DNA from: an uncultured Bacteroidota bacterium
GTDB taxonomy: Bacteria; Bacteroidota; Bacteroidia; Chitinophagales; Chitinophagaceae
DNA: 61,337 bases
Assembly (NCBI GenBank): GCA_903887415.1
Contig: CAISPO010000068.1
Span: 1 to 61,337 of the forward strand
Direction of reading: 5' to 3'
This document shows, piece by piece, positions 17,768-26,644 of the stretch (position 1 is its first letter; every line of letters starts with the position of its first letter). Both the position numbers and the translations under genes were made by a program. Under the pieces are notes generated by a model. The model ran no database searches. It saw only the letters and a program-made list of their open reading frames with translations, and was not told the DNA's origin.

Positions 17768-18955
17768 TCAATTTTCCTTATCATCCATTCGCATCACTCT
17801 CCTGCTTCCTCCATACAGCTCATACTCCATCATACGGCAGTCTATGATGCTGGTGTAAAATTCTATTCTGCGCTTGGCTTTGAGGCCTATTTTTTTGGCG
17901 AGGTTCAGGTTGCCGGTGAAGATGTAGCCAAAGTAGCCGCCGCACTTTTTTTTCATGAAGTCGCCTATTCGGGCATAGGTGGCTTCCAGTTCTGGTTCGT
18001 TGCCGAGGCGTTCCCCGTATTCAGGATTCATAAACATTACGCCCTTGCCACCTTCGGGTACTTCAGTCGCTTCAAAGTCGCAGATGGCAAATTCTATGAG
18101 ATCGGCTACGCCTGCTGCCAGTGCATTCTTCCGCGCATTTGCAATAGCCATATCGCTATAATCGGTAGCAATGATGCGCAGACCCGGCACATCAACGATC
18201 CGGTTGTTCAGTTGTTCCATTTCACTGAGATACACATTTTCATCGTAACCCGTAAGGTGCATGAATGCATAGTTTAGCCGGAACAGCCCCGGCCTAGTAT
18301 TGGTTGCAATTAGAGCGGCCTCTATAGCCACAGTACCCGAGCCGCACATGGGGTTTACGAATGGTGACTTCCTATCCCAGCGGGTGGCGAGTATCGTGGA
18401 CGCAGCAAGCGCTTCCAGCATAGGTGCGCGGCCAGGTATCTTGCGGTAGCCATGCCTTGCCAGCGAGTCACCGGATGTGTCAATAAAGACTTCGGCAGAT
18501 TCATTCTTCCAGAACAAATGGATCACGGCCCCGGTAAGTTCTGCTCCTGTTGATGGCCGTGTACCGGTCTTCTCCCTCAACTGGTCCACGATCGCGTCTT
18601 TTACGCGCAGATTGGCAAACATATTATTGTTGATGGTCGGGTTAATAACGTTGCTGGTTACCGAAAAATAGCCGTTATCCGGCAGCACTTTTTCCCACGG
18701 GTAAGTGAGCAAATTTCTGTAAATATCATCGGCGTTTACAGCCTCAAATTGTTTTATGCTATACAGCACCTGGCTGGCACAGCGCAGGTTCAGGTTCAGT
18801 TTTATGCAGTCATTGATAGTGCCCGTCAGGCGCACGCCGGTCACAAAGGTTTCATCTGGAGTAAAGCCAAGTTCTTTTACTTCCTGCTCCACATAGGGCG
18901 CAAGGCGTTTATTACAGGTGATCGTGATCGGCGCAACGGTGGTGTATAAAGACAT
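17768..18955 (-). CDS. THUMP-domain class I RNA methyltransferase (RlmL/TrmN-like)
   Basis: A THUMP RNA-binding domain (~1-160, 'PITITCNKRLAPYVEQEV') precedes a Rossmann methyltransferase domain with motif I 'FVNPMCGSGTVAIEAALIA' and the tail motif 'RMMEYELYGG'. This is the architecture of the N-terminal half of E. coli RlmL, which methylates N2 of a guanine in 23S rRNA. The catalytic N-P-P-Y motif reads N-P-E-Y ('FMNPEYGERLG'). I chose ATG 18955, which begins at the first beta strand; the frame to 18976 adds seven residues. Confidence 0.85.
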   Translation of the reverse strand: MSLYTTVAPITITCNKRLAPYVEQEVKELGFTPDETFVTGVRLTGTINDCIKLNLNLRCASQVLYSIKQFEAVNADDIYRNLLTYPWEKVLPDNGYFSVTSNVINPTINNNMFANLRVKDAIVDQLREKTGTRPSTGAELTGAVIHLFWKNESAEVFIDTSGDSLARHGYRKIPGRAPMLEALAASTILATRWDRKSPFVNPMCGSGTVAIEAALIATNTRPGLFRLNYAFMHLTGYDENVYLSEMEQLNNRIVDVPGLRIIATDYSDMAIANARKNALAAGVADLIEFAICDFEATEVPEGGKGVMFMNPEYGERLGNEPELEATYARIGDFMKKKCGGYFGYIFTGNLNLAKKIGLKAKRRIEFYTSIIDCRMMEYELYGGSRRVMRMDDKEN

Positions 18956-19152
18956 GGCGTAAAGGTAAGGGTACAATGAATTGTTACAGGTATTTTTTCA
19001 GGAGCAGGTTTTGCATACTTTTATAAAGCAAACCCGGTGCATGAAAAGGAATCCGATAAAAAACGGACGTTAAGGGAATAGGTACAGCACGGGAGTTGTG
19101 ATACATCAGTATAAGGCATGGCTGTTCGTTCGATATTGTATGGGGTGAAAAA

Positions 19153-19260
19153 TTGAGCTTTGATCAGTTGTTGAAGGACAATAAAGACGAAATTGCCACC
19201 AACACTGAAATGAAGGATTGGAATAAAAGCGTGCACTATCAAAAACAAGATGACAAATAA
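19153..19260 (+). CDS. Possible tiny gene or gene remnant before the Nudix gene
   Basis: In the frame ending at TAA 19258-19260 the sequence encodes a hydrophilic peptide ('SFDQLLKDNKDEIATNTEM', 'DWNKSVHYQKQDDK') that overlaps the Nudix ATG by 11 bases. The possible TTG start at 19153 gives 35 codons; the frame is open back to a stop near 19097. The amino-acid composition looks protein-like, but there is no good start or homologue I recognise. It may be the 3' end of a decayed gene. Confidence 0.25.
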   Translation: MSFDQLLKDNKDEIATNTEMKDWNKSVHYQKQDDK

Positions 19261-19834
19261 AGAAGACATAGCCGGTCTGGTGGAAATTTACCTGCAGCAA
19301 TTTCCCGGCGAAAAAGACATTACTAAATTGTTTACTGATTTCCTGATGAGGAACAGTGCGGAGGAATTGTTCGCCCGCAAGAATTTTGACGGGCATATAA
19401 CCACAAGTGCATTTATCATTGATACAGCCCGAACGGAGATATTGTTACTAAAACATAAATCGCTGAACAGGTGGTTGCAGCCCGGCGGGCATGTAGAGCC
19501 AGATGATACACTGCTGTTGTCTGCTCTGCGGGAAGCAAATGAAGAGACAGGAATACCGAAAATTGAATTGAGGAATATCCCTGTTTTCCAAAATAGCGAA
19601 GTGCCGTTCGATATAGACTCGCACTATATTACGGCTAATCCTAAAAAGCAGGAAGATGGGCATTACCATCACGACCTCAGGTACCTGTTTGAATATACCG
19701 GCGATGGCAATATCATTTTTAATGCCGACGAATCAACCGGTCTGAAATGGGTGAAGCTAGCGGAACTGGCGGATGATGAAACTTTTAGGGCGGTAGTTAA
19801 GAAGATAAAAGATATTGAAAAGGATATTCACTGA
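19250..19834 (+). CDS. Nudix hydrolase
   Basis: A 194-residue enzyme of the Nudix superfamily, which hydrolyses nucleoside diphosphates linked to another moiety. The Nudix box is 'GHVEPDDTLLLSALREANEE' plus TG: the REUXEEXGU half is intact, while the first Glu of GX5E is Asp, a conservative change. 'LQPGGHVEPDD' and the His-rich 'DGHYHHDLRYLFEY' resemble Nudix proteins acting on sugar or CoA-type substrates, but the substrate is not predictable. Confidence 0.87.
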   Translation: MTNKEDIAGLVEIYLQQFPGEKDITKLFTDFLMRNSAEELFARKNFDGHITTSAFIIDTARTEILLLKHKSLNRWLQPGGHVEPDDTLLLSALREANEETGIPKIELRNIPVFQNSEVPFDIDSHYITANPKKQEDGHYHHDLRYLFEYTGDGNIIFNADESTGLKWVKLAELADDETFRAVVKKIKDIEKDIH

Positions 19835-19893
19835 CCTCTATAAAACGTAGCTTTATAGAATGGCCAGACGGTTGGTCTAATATTATAACATAC

Positions 19894-20322
19894 ATGAAAT
19901 TGCTATCAATTCTGATCCTTTTATTGTTGATGGCTCACGTCGCTATCGGGCAGTCAGCTGAAGAGAACCGGAATTTGGTATTTGATCATGCAGACCTTAA
20001 AATAATTCAAAAAGCTGATTCTATTTTGTCAGACTCAACGAAGTGGAATAAACAGGATGACCGGGAATGTGCCGACGATATTAAAAACGGAAAATACAGC
20101 CTTTATTGCGCCCTTTATAAAGCTTCAGTTGACGTGACCGGCACATATGTTCACCGGAGAGCGGCGATACAGATCGTAAGGTTCACGGTTGAGAAATATG
20201 ACAACGGAAGTATTAAGGAGCATAGGCTGATGGATTGGAATAATAGCCCTGCAACCTCATTTGCAACACTAAAAATGGTACTAAGAGAGTCGATGGAGGT
20301 TGTCGAAAAGCGATTAAAATGA
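19894..20322 (+). CDS. Hypothetical secreted protein
   Basis: A 142-residue protein with a signal peptide (MKLLSILILLLLMAHVAIGQ). The mature domain has 'DDRECADDIKNGKYSLYCAL' with two cysteines that could pair, then a conserved-looking 'RRAAIQIVRFTVEKY' and 'HRLMDWNN'. It is likely periplasmic. The family is not recognised with certainty. It starts 59 bases after the Nudix stop and could share its transcript. Confidence 0.65.
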   Translation: MKLLSILILLLLMAHVAIGQSAEENRNLVFDHADLKIIQKADSILSDSTKWNKQDDRECADDIKNGKYSLYCALYKASVDVTGTYVHRRAAIQIVRFTVEKYDNGSIKEHRLMDWNNSPATSFATLKMVLRESMEVVEKRLK

Positions 20323-20391
20323 AATGGACATAGCTGGGAATGTGGCTAAAACGACATAGTCTTAACTTCAGCGACTACCGATTATTTACGA

Positions 20392-20399
20392 TATTTTTG
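20392..20399 (+). promoter_or_regulatory. Possible -7 box for the radical SAM gene
   Basis: TATTTTTG matches TAnnTTTG, but it lies only 15 bases before the TTG start at 20415, so the transcript leader would be very short or leaderless. It is an AT-rich match and may be chance. Confidence 0.25.
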
Positions 20400-20414
20400 C
20401 AGTAAAATAACCTC

Positions 20415-22613
20415 TTGAGCGCTACTGTTTTTTTGATCACGCCGCCATTTACGCAGTTGAACACCCCCTATCCCGCAACTGTTTATCTGAAGGGTTTTCT
20501 GAACACGAAGAACATCACTTCTTTCCAGGCCGATCTTGGCATTGAGGTGACGCTGGAGCTATTTTCTAAACAGGGGTTGCAGCAGTTGTTTGCACAAATA
20601 AACAGCAACGCCTCCCAACTGTCGGAAAATGCGGAGCGCATTGTGACGTTGCAGCAAGACTACCTGAATACAATAGACGGAGTGATCCTGTTCCTGCAAG
20701 GCAACGACCCCACCCTCGCGCACCAGATCGTGAAGCGTGGCTTCTTGCCGGAGGCATCCCGCTTTGCACAATTGGACGACCTGCAATATGCTTTCGGCAG
20801 CATGGGCGCACAGGACAAGGCGAAACATCTCTCCACCATGTACCTGGAAGATCTTAGTGATCTTATCACGGAATGTGTTGACCCACACTTTGGTTTTAGC
20901 CGCTATGCCGAGCGGTTGGGGAGATCGGCAAACAGTTTTGATGAACTGTATGGTGCACTGCAAAAAGAATACACGTACATAGACAGCATACTGATAAAAA
21001 TACTTGCTGCGCGGATGGCAGAGGTACAGCCCAAACTTGTAGCGCTGTCCGTGCCATTTCCAGGAAACCTGTATGCAGCTTTCCGGATAGGGCAATGGGT
21101 GAAGAAAAATCATCCGGAAGTGAAAGTAGCTATGGGCGGCGGTTTCCCTAATACCGAGCTACGGTCATTGAGTGATGCCCGGGTTTTTGAGTTCCTTGAT
21201 TTTATTACACTGGACGATGGTGAAGCGCCGTTGGAAAATCTTGTCAAGCACATTCACGGAGATCTATCTGCTGAAGAACTGAAGCGGACATTTATTCTTC
21301 AAAACGAGGCTGTCACCTACATCAACAATAAATCCTGCGCCGATTACAAACAAGGACAGGTGGGTACCCCTGATTACGGAGACCTGCTATTGGACAAATA
21401 TATATCCGCTATAGAGGTGGTGAACCCCATGCACAGCCTGTGGAGCGATGGCAGATGGAACAAGCTCACCATGGCACATGGCTGCTACTGGGGCAAGTGT
21501 ACGTTTTGCGATATTTCGCTGGACTATATACGGCTATATGAGCCGATAGCTGCGCAACTGCTCTGCGACCGGATAGAGGAAATAATAGCCCAGACGAGGC
21601 AAACCGGCTTTCACTTTGTGGATGAGGCTGCACCACCTGCACTGATGCGGGCGCTCGCCCTGGAGATCATCCGCAGGAAGATCACGATCTCGTGGTGGAC
21701 AAACATCCGGTTTGAAAAGAGCTTTACCCGAGACCTTTGCCTGCTGCTTAAAGCCTCCGGGTGCATAGCGGTATCCGGCGGGCTGGAGGTAGCCACTGAC
21801 CGGCTGCTGGAGCTGATACAAAAAGGAATAACCGTGGCGCAGGTGGCAAGGGTAAACAAACATTTTGCAGAAGCCGGCATCATGGTGCATGCCTACCTGA
21901 TGTATGGCTTCCCCACACAGACTGCCCAGGAGACCATAGACTCGCTGGAAATGGTGCGGCAGATGTTCCAGGCGGGGATACTGCAATCTGCATTCTGGCA
22001 CCAGTTTGCCATGACGGCTCACAGTCCGGTGGGTTTGGCGCCAGAAAAATTCGGGGTGAAAAAAGAAACAGAAACAATTGGTTCATTTGCCAATAATGAT
22101 ATTGTACACCTTGACCCTACCGGCGCCGACCATGATACGTTTACTCCTGGCCTCAAAAAGTCTCTACTCAATTATATGCATGGAGCATGTTTCGACTATC
22201 CGCTGCAAAAATGGTTTGATGTAAAAGTGCCAAAAACAACGGTGCTCCCGGATCATATTGCCGGCATCCTGAACGAAGAAGAATACAGTGCGTGGAACCC
22301 CAACGCCAAAATAATATGGCTGGGAAAGGTGCCTAAAATAGAGATCGTAACCAAATCTAAAAAAGGCAACACCTGGGAACTGGCGTCGTTGACATTCATA
22401 GGCAAGCAGGAGACAATAAACATAAAAGTAGAAAAGCCGCAAGGCATCTGGCTCGCAGATATGCTTCAAAAGCTCTCGGTGGATAATGCCAAAACCTTTA
22501 CCGCACTGGAAGTAAAAGAAAGCTACGAGGCGGCAGGATTAGAAGACTTTGAACTGTTCTGGGATAACAAACCGGTAAACGGGCTGTACAAGGTTGGGTT
22601 GCTGAGGTTGTAA
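20415..22613 (+). CDS. B12-binding-type radical SAM protein
   Basis: A 732-residue protein. The N-terminal part has features of a cobalamin-binding Rossmann domain ('FLITPPFTQLNTPYPATVYL', 'LVALSVPFPGNLYAAFRIG', 'VAMGGGFPNTEL'), followed by the radical SAM core with cysteines in 'HGCYWGKCTFCD' and a partial TIM barrel ('FHFVDEAAPP', 'VSGGLEVATDRLLELIQKG', 'HAYLMYGFPTQTAQE'). The cysteine spacing is C-X4-C-X2-C rather than the usual C-X3-C-X2-C. The start is TTG, with a stop just upstream and no in-frame ATG. Substrate unknown; relatives are tailoring or methyl-transfer enzymes. Confidence 0.82.
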   Translation: MSATVFLITPPFTQLNTPYPATVYLKGFLNTKNITSFQADLGIEVTLELFSKQGLQQLFAQINSNASQLSENAERIVTLQQDYLNTIDGVILFLQGNDPTLAHQIVKRGFLPEASRFAQLDDLQYAFGSMGAQDKAKHLSTMYLEDLSDLITECVDPHFGFSRYAERLGRSANSFDELYGALQKEYTYIDSILIKILAARMAEVQPKLVALSVPFPGNLYAAFRIGQWVKKNHPEVKVAMGGGFPNTELRSLSDARVFEFLDFITLDDGEAPLENLVKHIHGDLSAEELKRTFILQNEAVTYINNKSCADYKQGQVGTPDYGDLLLDKYISAIEVVNPMHSLWSDGRWNKLTMAHGCYWGKCTFCDISLDYIRLYEPIAAQLLCDRIEEIIAQTRQTGFHFVDEAAPPALMRALALEIIRRKITISWWTNIRFEKSFTRDLCLLLKASGCIAVSGGLEVATDRLLELIQKGITVAQVARVNKHFAEAGIMVHAYLMYGFPTQTAQETIDSLEMVRQMFQAGILQSAFWHQFAMTAHSPVGLAPEKFGVKKETETIGSFANNDIVHLDPTGADHDTFTPGLKKSLLNYMHGACFDYPLQKWFDVKVPKTTVLPDHIAGILNEEEYSAWNPNAKIIWLGKVPKIEIVTKSKKGNTWELASLTFIGKQETINIKVEKPQGIWLADMLQKLSVDNAKTFTALEVKESYEAAGLEDFELFWDNKPVNGLYKVGLLRL

Positions 22614-22631
22614 AACCAGACCTCTCCCCAC

Positions 22632-22650
22632 CCCTCTCCGAGGGAGAGGG
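22632..22650. terminator. GC-rich hairpin after the radical SAM gene
   Basis: CCCTCTCC (22632-22639) and GGAGAGGG (22643-22650) form a perfect 8-bp stem with a 3-base loop, 19 bases after the stop codon. There is no T tract, so Rho-independent termination is uncertain. The same C/T then G/A pattern is a common dispersed intergenic hairpin in bacteria. Confidence 0.4.
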
Positions 22651-22701
22651 AGGTGCTACTTGACCATGCCGAAGCACCTTTTCGCACTTTCGTAAAACTA
22701 T

Positions 22702-22709
22702 TAGCTTTG
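22702..22709 (+). promoter_or_regulatory. -7 box TAGCTTTG before the S8 peptidase gene
   Basis: TAGCTTTG is an exact TAnnTTTG match 41 bases upstream of ATG 22751, inside an AT-rich leader. A CTTTCG at 22687-22692 is near the expected position of the upstream element. Confidence 0.45.
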
Positions 22710-22750
22710 TATCTTTCCATGATAATTGTTTGATAATTTAGGGTAATTTT

Positions 22751-25024
22751 ATGCTTATGACAATGAAGAAAATAATTGCCTGCCTTGCTATTGTCGTTGG
22801 TAGCTTGCAAATGGTACATGCACAAAGCAGTGCGATAAAACCCCGCATCTCTGCATTTACGCAGCAGTATCTTATAGCCAGCAAAAAGCTGAAAGACAGC
22901 AAGGCCCGGCTCCCGGAGTATGTTTATAAAAAGATAAACAACAAAACATACATCAGTGCCTTCATAAAAGTGGGCAGCGATGTGGAGCAATCGAAGCTGG
23001 ATGCGCTGGGGGTATTTATAGGTACAAGAGCTGGTGATATATGGACTGCACAGATACCCGTTGAAAACATTTCTTCCTTCATCACCGTTCCCGGTATAAA
23101 GTATATAGATCTTGATGCGCCAATCTTCCCGGTGCTGGATTCTGCAAGAAAGCAAACCAAGGCCGACTCGGCACAAAGTGGCATTTACCTGCCTGCACCC
23201 ATGACCGGGAAGAACGTGGTAGTGGGTGTTATTGATGCCGGTTTCGATTTTACTCACCCCACGATGTATGACACTACTCATAGCGGGTACCGCATAAAAA
23301 GAGTATGGACGCAAAAGCTGGCCGGTACACCACCCACAGGTTTCGCATATGGCAACGAAATGACCGACAGCGATGTGATCAGGGCGCAAGGCTATGACAC
23401 GGCTATCTTATCGCATGGCACGCACGTGACCGGTATTGCCGCAGGATCAGGGTATGGCAGCAATGCAAACAACCGCAGGTTCAGGGGTATGGCTTTTGAG
23501 AGCGATATAGTATTGGTGGGCATTATGCCGGCACCTGCTGAGTGGGAAGTAGCCGCGGAATCAGATATTATAGACGGCATGAACTACATATACACCTATG
23601 CTGCTTCGGTTGGTAAGCCTGCTGTGGTAAACCTGAGTTGGGGCGCTACGATAGGCCCGCATGACGGCAACTCATTGTTCAGCCAGGCGTGTGATGCGCT
23701 TACCGGAGCAGGCAAGATATTTGTTTGCGCAGCAGGTAACAATGGCGAAGACACTGTACACCTTCAAAAAATATTCTCCGGCACAGATACTACAGTAAGC
23801 ACCTTTGTTACATTTTCGCCATACCTGGATACAGCCAATCAAAAGACATGGGTGGATGTGTGGGGCGACAGCAGCAGCAGCTTTTGCCTGAACATAAAGC
23901 TATATAATGCCGACACAGCCATTGACTCTACCCCATTTCTGTGTGTAACGGACACCAATCAGACCTATAACCTTATAGGCTCTAATGGTGATACCTGTTT
24001 TGTAACTATGACCATGGCCAACCCAGAGTACAACGGCAAGCCACATGCTTTGTTATATTTTTACAGCCGTGTCCATGACAACATATGCCTTAGTACCAGG
24101 TCATCATCAGCCGTCGTAAATATGTGGGAAGGCTATGTGCTGCCTCCCGAAGGGTACTATGGGTACTTACTGAAGAAGGGCTATCCCTTTGCAGTATCGG
24201 GAGATGCGGTACAGACGGTATCTGATATTGGCTGTACACGATCTGCGATCACATCGGCGGCTTATACTTCCAAGCTGTCTTTTAAGATCATCACCGGCGC
24301 TACTTATAGTTACTCCGGCGCGGGCCTGGGCATTGGGAAAATTGCACCGTTCTCTAGTTTCGGGCCTACAGAGGATAACCGTATAAAACCGGATATTGCT
24401 GCTCCCGGCTTCGGGCTGGCATCATCAGTGAACTCTTACGATACCAGCTATAACTATAACAATGCCAATTATACCAGTATCATCAGCATAGATACCATTG
24501 GCGGCAGAAAGTATCCGTATGCTATGCTGGCAGGCACCTCTATGGCTTCTCCCTGTGTATCAGGCATTGTGGCTATGCTGCTGCAGCTCAACCCTTCACT
24601 GACCCCCGATTCAGTGAAAAGCATAATTGCGGCTACGGCTATTACCGATACTCATACCGGTACGCTACCGGCAGCCGGCAATACTACCTGGGGCCACGGG
24701 AAAATAAATGCCTACAAAGCGCTGCGGTACATGGCCGGAACGCTCAGCGTGGAAAATACACTTACCGCCGACCCGCTTGATTGCATCCTCTACCCTAACC
24801 CGAACAACGGCGGGTTTACTATTGCTTTTAACAGCAAAACGCAGGAGCAGTTGACGGTGTCGGTACTGGATATTACGGGCAGGCTGGTAAGCACGCAATA
24901 CTGGTTTGTAAACGAAGGCGCCAACACAAAACAGTTTAGTACAGGTAAGCTGGCAAAGGGCGTTTACTTTACGAAAGTGTCTTCGCTGAGTGGGAGTGAT
25001 GTGATCCGGATGGTCGTTGAGTAA
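22751..25024 (+). CDS. Subtilisin-like S8 peptidase exported by T9SS
   Basis: A 757-residue secreted serine protease. The leader is MKKIIACLAIVVGSLQMVHAQ (ATG 22751, 22757 or 22763 possible), followed by a propeptide-like region and the S8 domain with the full triad: Asp162 in 'GVIDAGFDFTHP', His222 in 'SHGTHVTGIAAG', Ser597 in 'AGTSMASPCVSG'. The long His-Ser spacing reflects a ~200-residue insertion with a beta-rich domain, as in other surface subtilases of the phylum. The last ~80 residues are a type A sorting domain ('LYPNPNNGGFTIAF', 'LAKGVYFTKV'). Confidence 0.92.
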   Translation: MLMTMKKIIACLAIVVGSLQMVHAQSSAIKPRISAFTQQYLIASKKLKDSKARLPEYVYKKINNKTYISAFIKVGSDVEQSKLDALGVFIGTRAGDIWTAQIPVENISSFITVPGIKYIDLDAPIFPVLDSARKQTKADSAQSGIYLPAPMTGKNVVVGVIDAGFDFTHPTMYDTTHSGYRIKRVWTQKLAGTPPTGFAYGNEMTDSDVIRAQGYDTAILSHGTHVTGIAAGSGYGSNANNRRFRGMAFESDIVLVGIMPAPAEWEVAAESDIIDGMNYIYTYAASVGKPAVVNLSWGATIGPHDGNSLFSQACDALTGAGKIFVCAAGNNGEDTVHLQKIFSGTDTTVSTFVTFSPYLDTANQKTWVDVWGDSSSSFCLNIKLYNADTAIDSTPFLCVTDTNQTYNLIGSNGDTCFVTMTMANPEYNGKPHALLYFYSRVHDNICLSTRSSSAVVNMWEGYVLPPEGYYGYLLKKGYPFAVSGDAVQTVSDIGCTRSAITSAAYTSKLSFKIITGATYSYSGAGLGIGKIAPFSSFGPTEDNRIKPDIAAPGFGLASSVNSYDTSYNYNNANYTSIISIDTIGGRKYPYAMLAGTSMASPCVSGIVAMLLQLNPSLTPDSVKSIIAATAITDTHTGTLPAAGNTTWGHGKINAYKALRYMAGTLSVENTLTADPLDCILYPNPNNGGFTIAFNSKTQEQLTVSVLDITGRLVSTQYWFVNEGANTKQFSTGKLAKGVYFTKVSSLSGSDVIRMVVE

Positions 25025-25027
25025 TTA

Positions 25028-25075
25028 TCTGAACCTTGATTCACTTGATTGAAGGATTTTCCTGATTTTCGGCTA
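25028..25075. repeat. Intergenic repeat, 'CTGAACCTTGATT' family, copy 1
   Basis: CTGAACCTTGATTCACTTGA and the following bases to 25075 match two other places in the window (about 25906 and 29598). All begin CTGAACC[T/A]TGATT and go on with 'TTGATT'/'TGATT' units. Two of the three lie just after a T9SS cargo stop codon. Confidence 0.55.
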
Positions 25076-25079
25076 TGTA

Positions 25080-25679
25080 TCAGTAATCCTTTATCCAGAG
25101 TTTCAGCAGGTTGTTGTAGTGAGACTCGTGCATTTTGTAGCAGGCGGGTATCTCGGTTATAGAGAGCCAATATGTGGCAAGGCGGGTGCCAATGGGCATT
25201 TTGTTTAGCTGCGCAAGTAAATGCTGCGTGTACAAATTGTATAGCTCCGACGACCTGTCCACTTGTTCATCCAGCGAGTCGGCATGGACAATATTCTCAT
25301 GGAAGGAATTATAGAAGTAGATACCGTTGTACGGAGCCATATCTGTTTCCGTGAAGTTTCCGTGTATCAATTCCGCTTTGTTCAGCCCAAACTGTTTGAT
25401 CACTTTGTTGCCGATGGTTACAAAATTTTTTCTCTGCTCAACACCGGTGAAGTAGCCATTGGTGAAGAAGCTACCGGCGATGCAGAATTTGCCCACGCCT
25501 GCCCCGATGTCGATAATCTTTGCATTTCCACCGGCAGTGAGAAAGCGCGCCGCAGTGATCGCTACATTCAGCGGCGTCCAGTGAATGGCGGATAGCTTTT
25601 GAATGTGGACCGGGAAAAGATTGTCAAAGACCGCATCGGAGTGAAAGTAATTCTGTGGGTTAGTCAGGTACATTTGCAA
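25080..25679 (-). CDS. Class I SAM-dependent methyltransferase
   Basis: A 199-residue Rossmann-fold methyltransferase: motif I 'IIDIGAGVGKFCIAG', acidic motif II 'FTGVEQRKNF', and 'IYFYNSFHEN' at the motif IV position. There is no membrane segment or substrate-specific domain, so the target is unknown. It is transcribed towards the S8 gene; the stops are 55 bases apart. Confidence 0.78.
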   Translation of the reverse strand: MQMYLTNPQNYFHSDAVFDNLFPVHIQKLSAIHWTPLNVAITAARFLTAGGNAKIIDIGAGVGKFCIAGSFFTNGYFTGVEQRKNFVTIGNKVIKQFGLNKAELIHGNFTETDMAPYNGIYFYNSFHENIVHADSLDEQVDRSSELYNLYTQHLLAQLNKMPIGTRLATYWLSITEIPACYKMHESHYNNLLKLWIKDY

Positions 25680-25901
25680 TCTTTATTATATATTGTATTG
25701 TTTGTGGTGCGATTGAAATATCACAGTTTTTCAGAAAAAAAAGTTTGCGCAGGTTTTTGATGGTTATCAATGATTTGCGCTAAAAAAATATCACGAAAAT
25801 ATCACACTTTTATCACAGTTCGGCAAGCTCACAACAGGCTGCAGTTGATGAATTTATTTTGTTGCTATTTATAACTGCTTAGGATCAGCTCAGTGGGGCA
25901 T

Positions 25902-25950
25902 TGTCTGAACCATGATTTACGTGATTAATTTGATTAACATGATTGCATTT
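25902..25950. repeat. Intergenic repeat, 'CTGAACCTTGATT' family, copy 2
   Basis: The sequence CTGAACCATGATTTACGTGA, followed by TTAATTTGATTAACATGATT, is the same repeat as at 25028 and 29598 with small changes. It sits free in intergenic DNA. Confidence 0.55.
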
Positions 25951-26192
25951 TAATTACAGGGTATTTCACCTTATTTATCATTAGGAAAACGTAAGCCTCT
26001 GAAAATTGAGCAACTTTTTAAAAAAAACTTCGTTTTCTATTAAACTCTTGATTATCATTGATTTGAGCGGTAAAATGTGGAAAACTATTGCTCAAAAGTT
26101 GCTCACTTCTTGCTCACCCTGCGCCTGCGGCCAGAGGCAAGTTGCGCGATTTTTTTTCCCTCCCTGACTTTGTAGCTTTTAAATAAGTTTTT

Positions 26193-26233
26193 CACGCAAA
26201 GTAAGCAAAGAAAAAAACCGCAAAGTCGGCAAA
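26193..26233. repeat. CGCAAAG-type intergenic repeat
   Basis: CACGCAAAGTAAGCAAAGAA is followed by ACCGCAAAGTCGGCAAAG. Units of ~10 bases ending in GCAAAG recur; a related run is at 42305-42345. Such CGCAAAG tracts are widespread between genes in Bacteroidota. Confidence 0.55.
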
Positions 26234-26486
26234 GAAAAATGAATATGCCTGAAAAACAGGCAGAAGCGGAACAAAGGTAGTACACAAAATAATACGGCCA
26301 AAGACGTTTTAGCTATGGGAGGAAATGGTTTGGTTATAGTGTGCAGAAGCAACCGCAATCTGAAGACTGCACTCCACAAGGGCATAGCCGTGAGACAGAT
26401 GCCCAACTAGAGTAAAGGGGTAATTGAACTGATGGACTTTGAATAAAGAGCACTAGCTATCGGAAGGCTTTCGTTCTGGGTTGGGG

Positions 26487-26563
26487 CTTCAGTGCAGTGA
26501 ATGCCGTCGGAGAGGGAACTTATTATCGCTTCCGGATGCCCTGCGGAACATCCGGAAGAACGG
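26487..26563. repeat. Dispersed foldable repeat, copy 1
   Basis: A ~77-bp segment from CTTCAGTGCAGTGAAT to AAGAACGG resembles 57035-57113. It contains a perfect 10-bp inverted repeat, CTTCCGGATG (26529-26538) / CATCCGGAAG (26549-26558). GCCGT near 26503 can pair with ACGGC near 26570, giving a nested stem. It may be a mobile palindromic repeat or a structured RNA. Confidence 0.5.
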
Positions 26564-26644
26564 GAGCGAACGGCGTTTGCCCAATAGAATCACAACAATA
26601 GATTATGTCGAATATAAATAATAATTTTTTCATAGTAATATATT

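Larger units (their letters stand above)
25680..26644. other. Gene-poor AT-rich intergenic stretch with repeats
   Basis: I find no convincing gene across these ~960 bases. Short frames here are low-complexity or repeat-derived. The stretch holds a copy of the CTGAACC repeat (about 25906), a CGCAAAG-type repeat (about 26193-26233) and a foldable repeat at 26487-26563, all listed separately. Confidence 0.6.

Noticed and set aside
19021..19396. Minus-strand hydrophobic frames before the Nudix gene
   Set aside because: They overlap the Nudix coding start and have no companion features; the plus-strand remnant explains the region better.
22523..23389. 288-codon minus-strand frame across the radical SAM / S8 boundary
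   Set aside because: It covers two well-supported plus-strand genes and a hairpin; its composition (Cys/His/Tyr-rich) is that of an antisense shadow.
26103..26406. Short Cys/Phe-rich minus-strand frames near 26.1-26.4 kb
   Set aside because: They read through the CGCAAAG repeat; no plausible protein.
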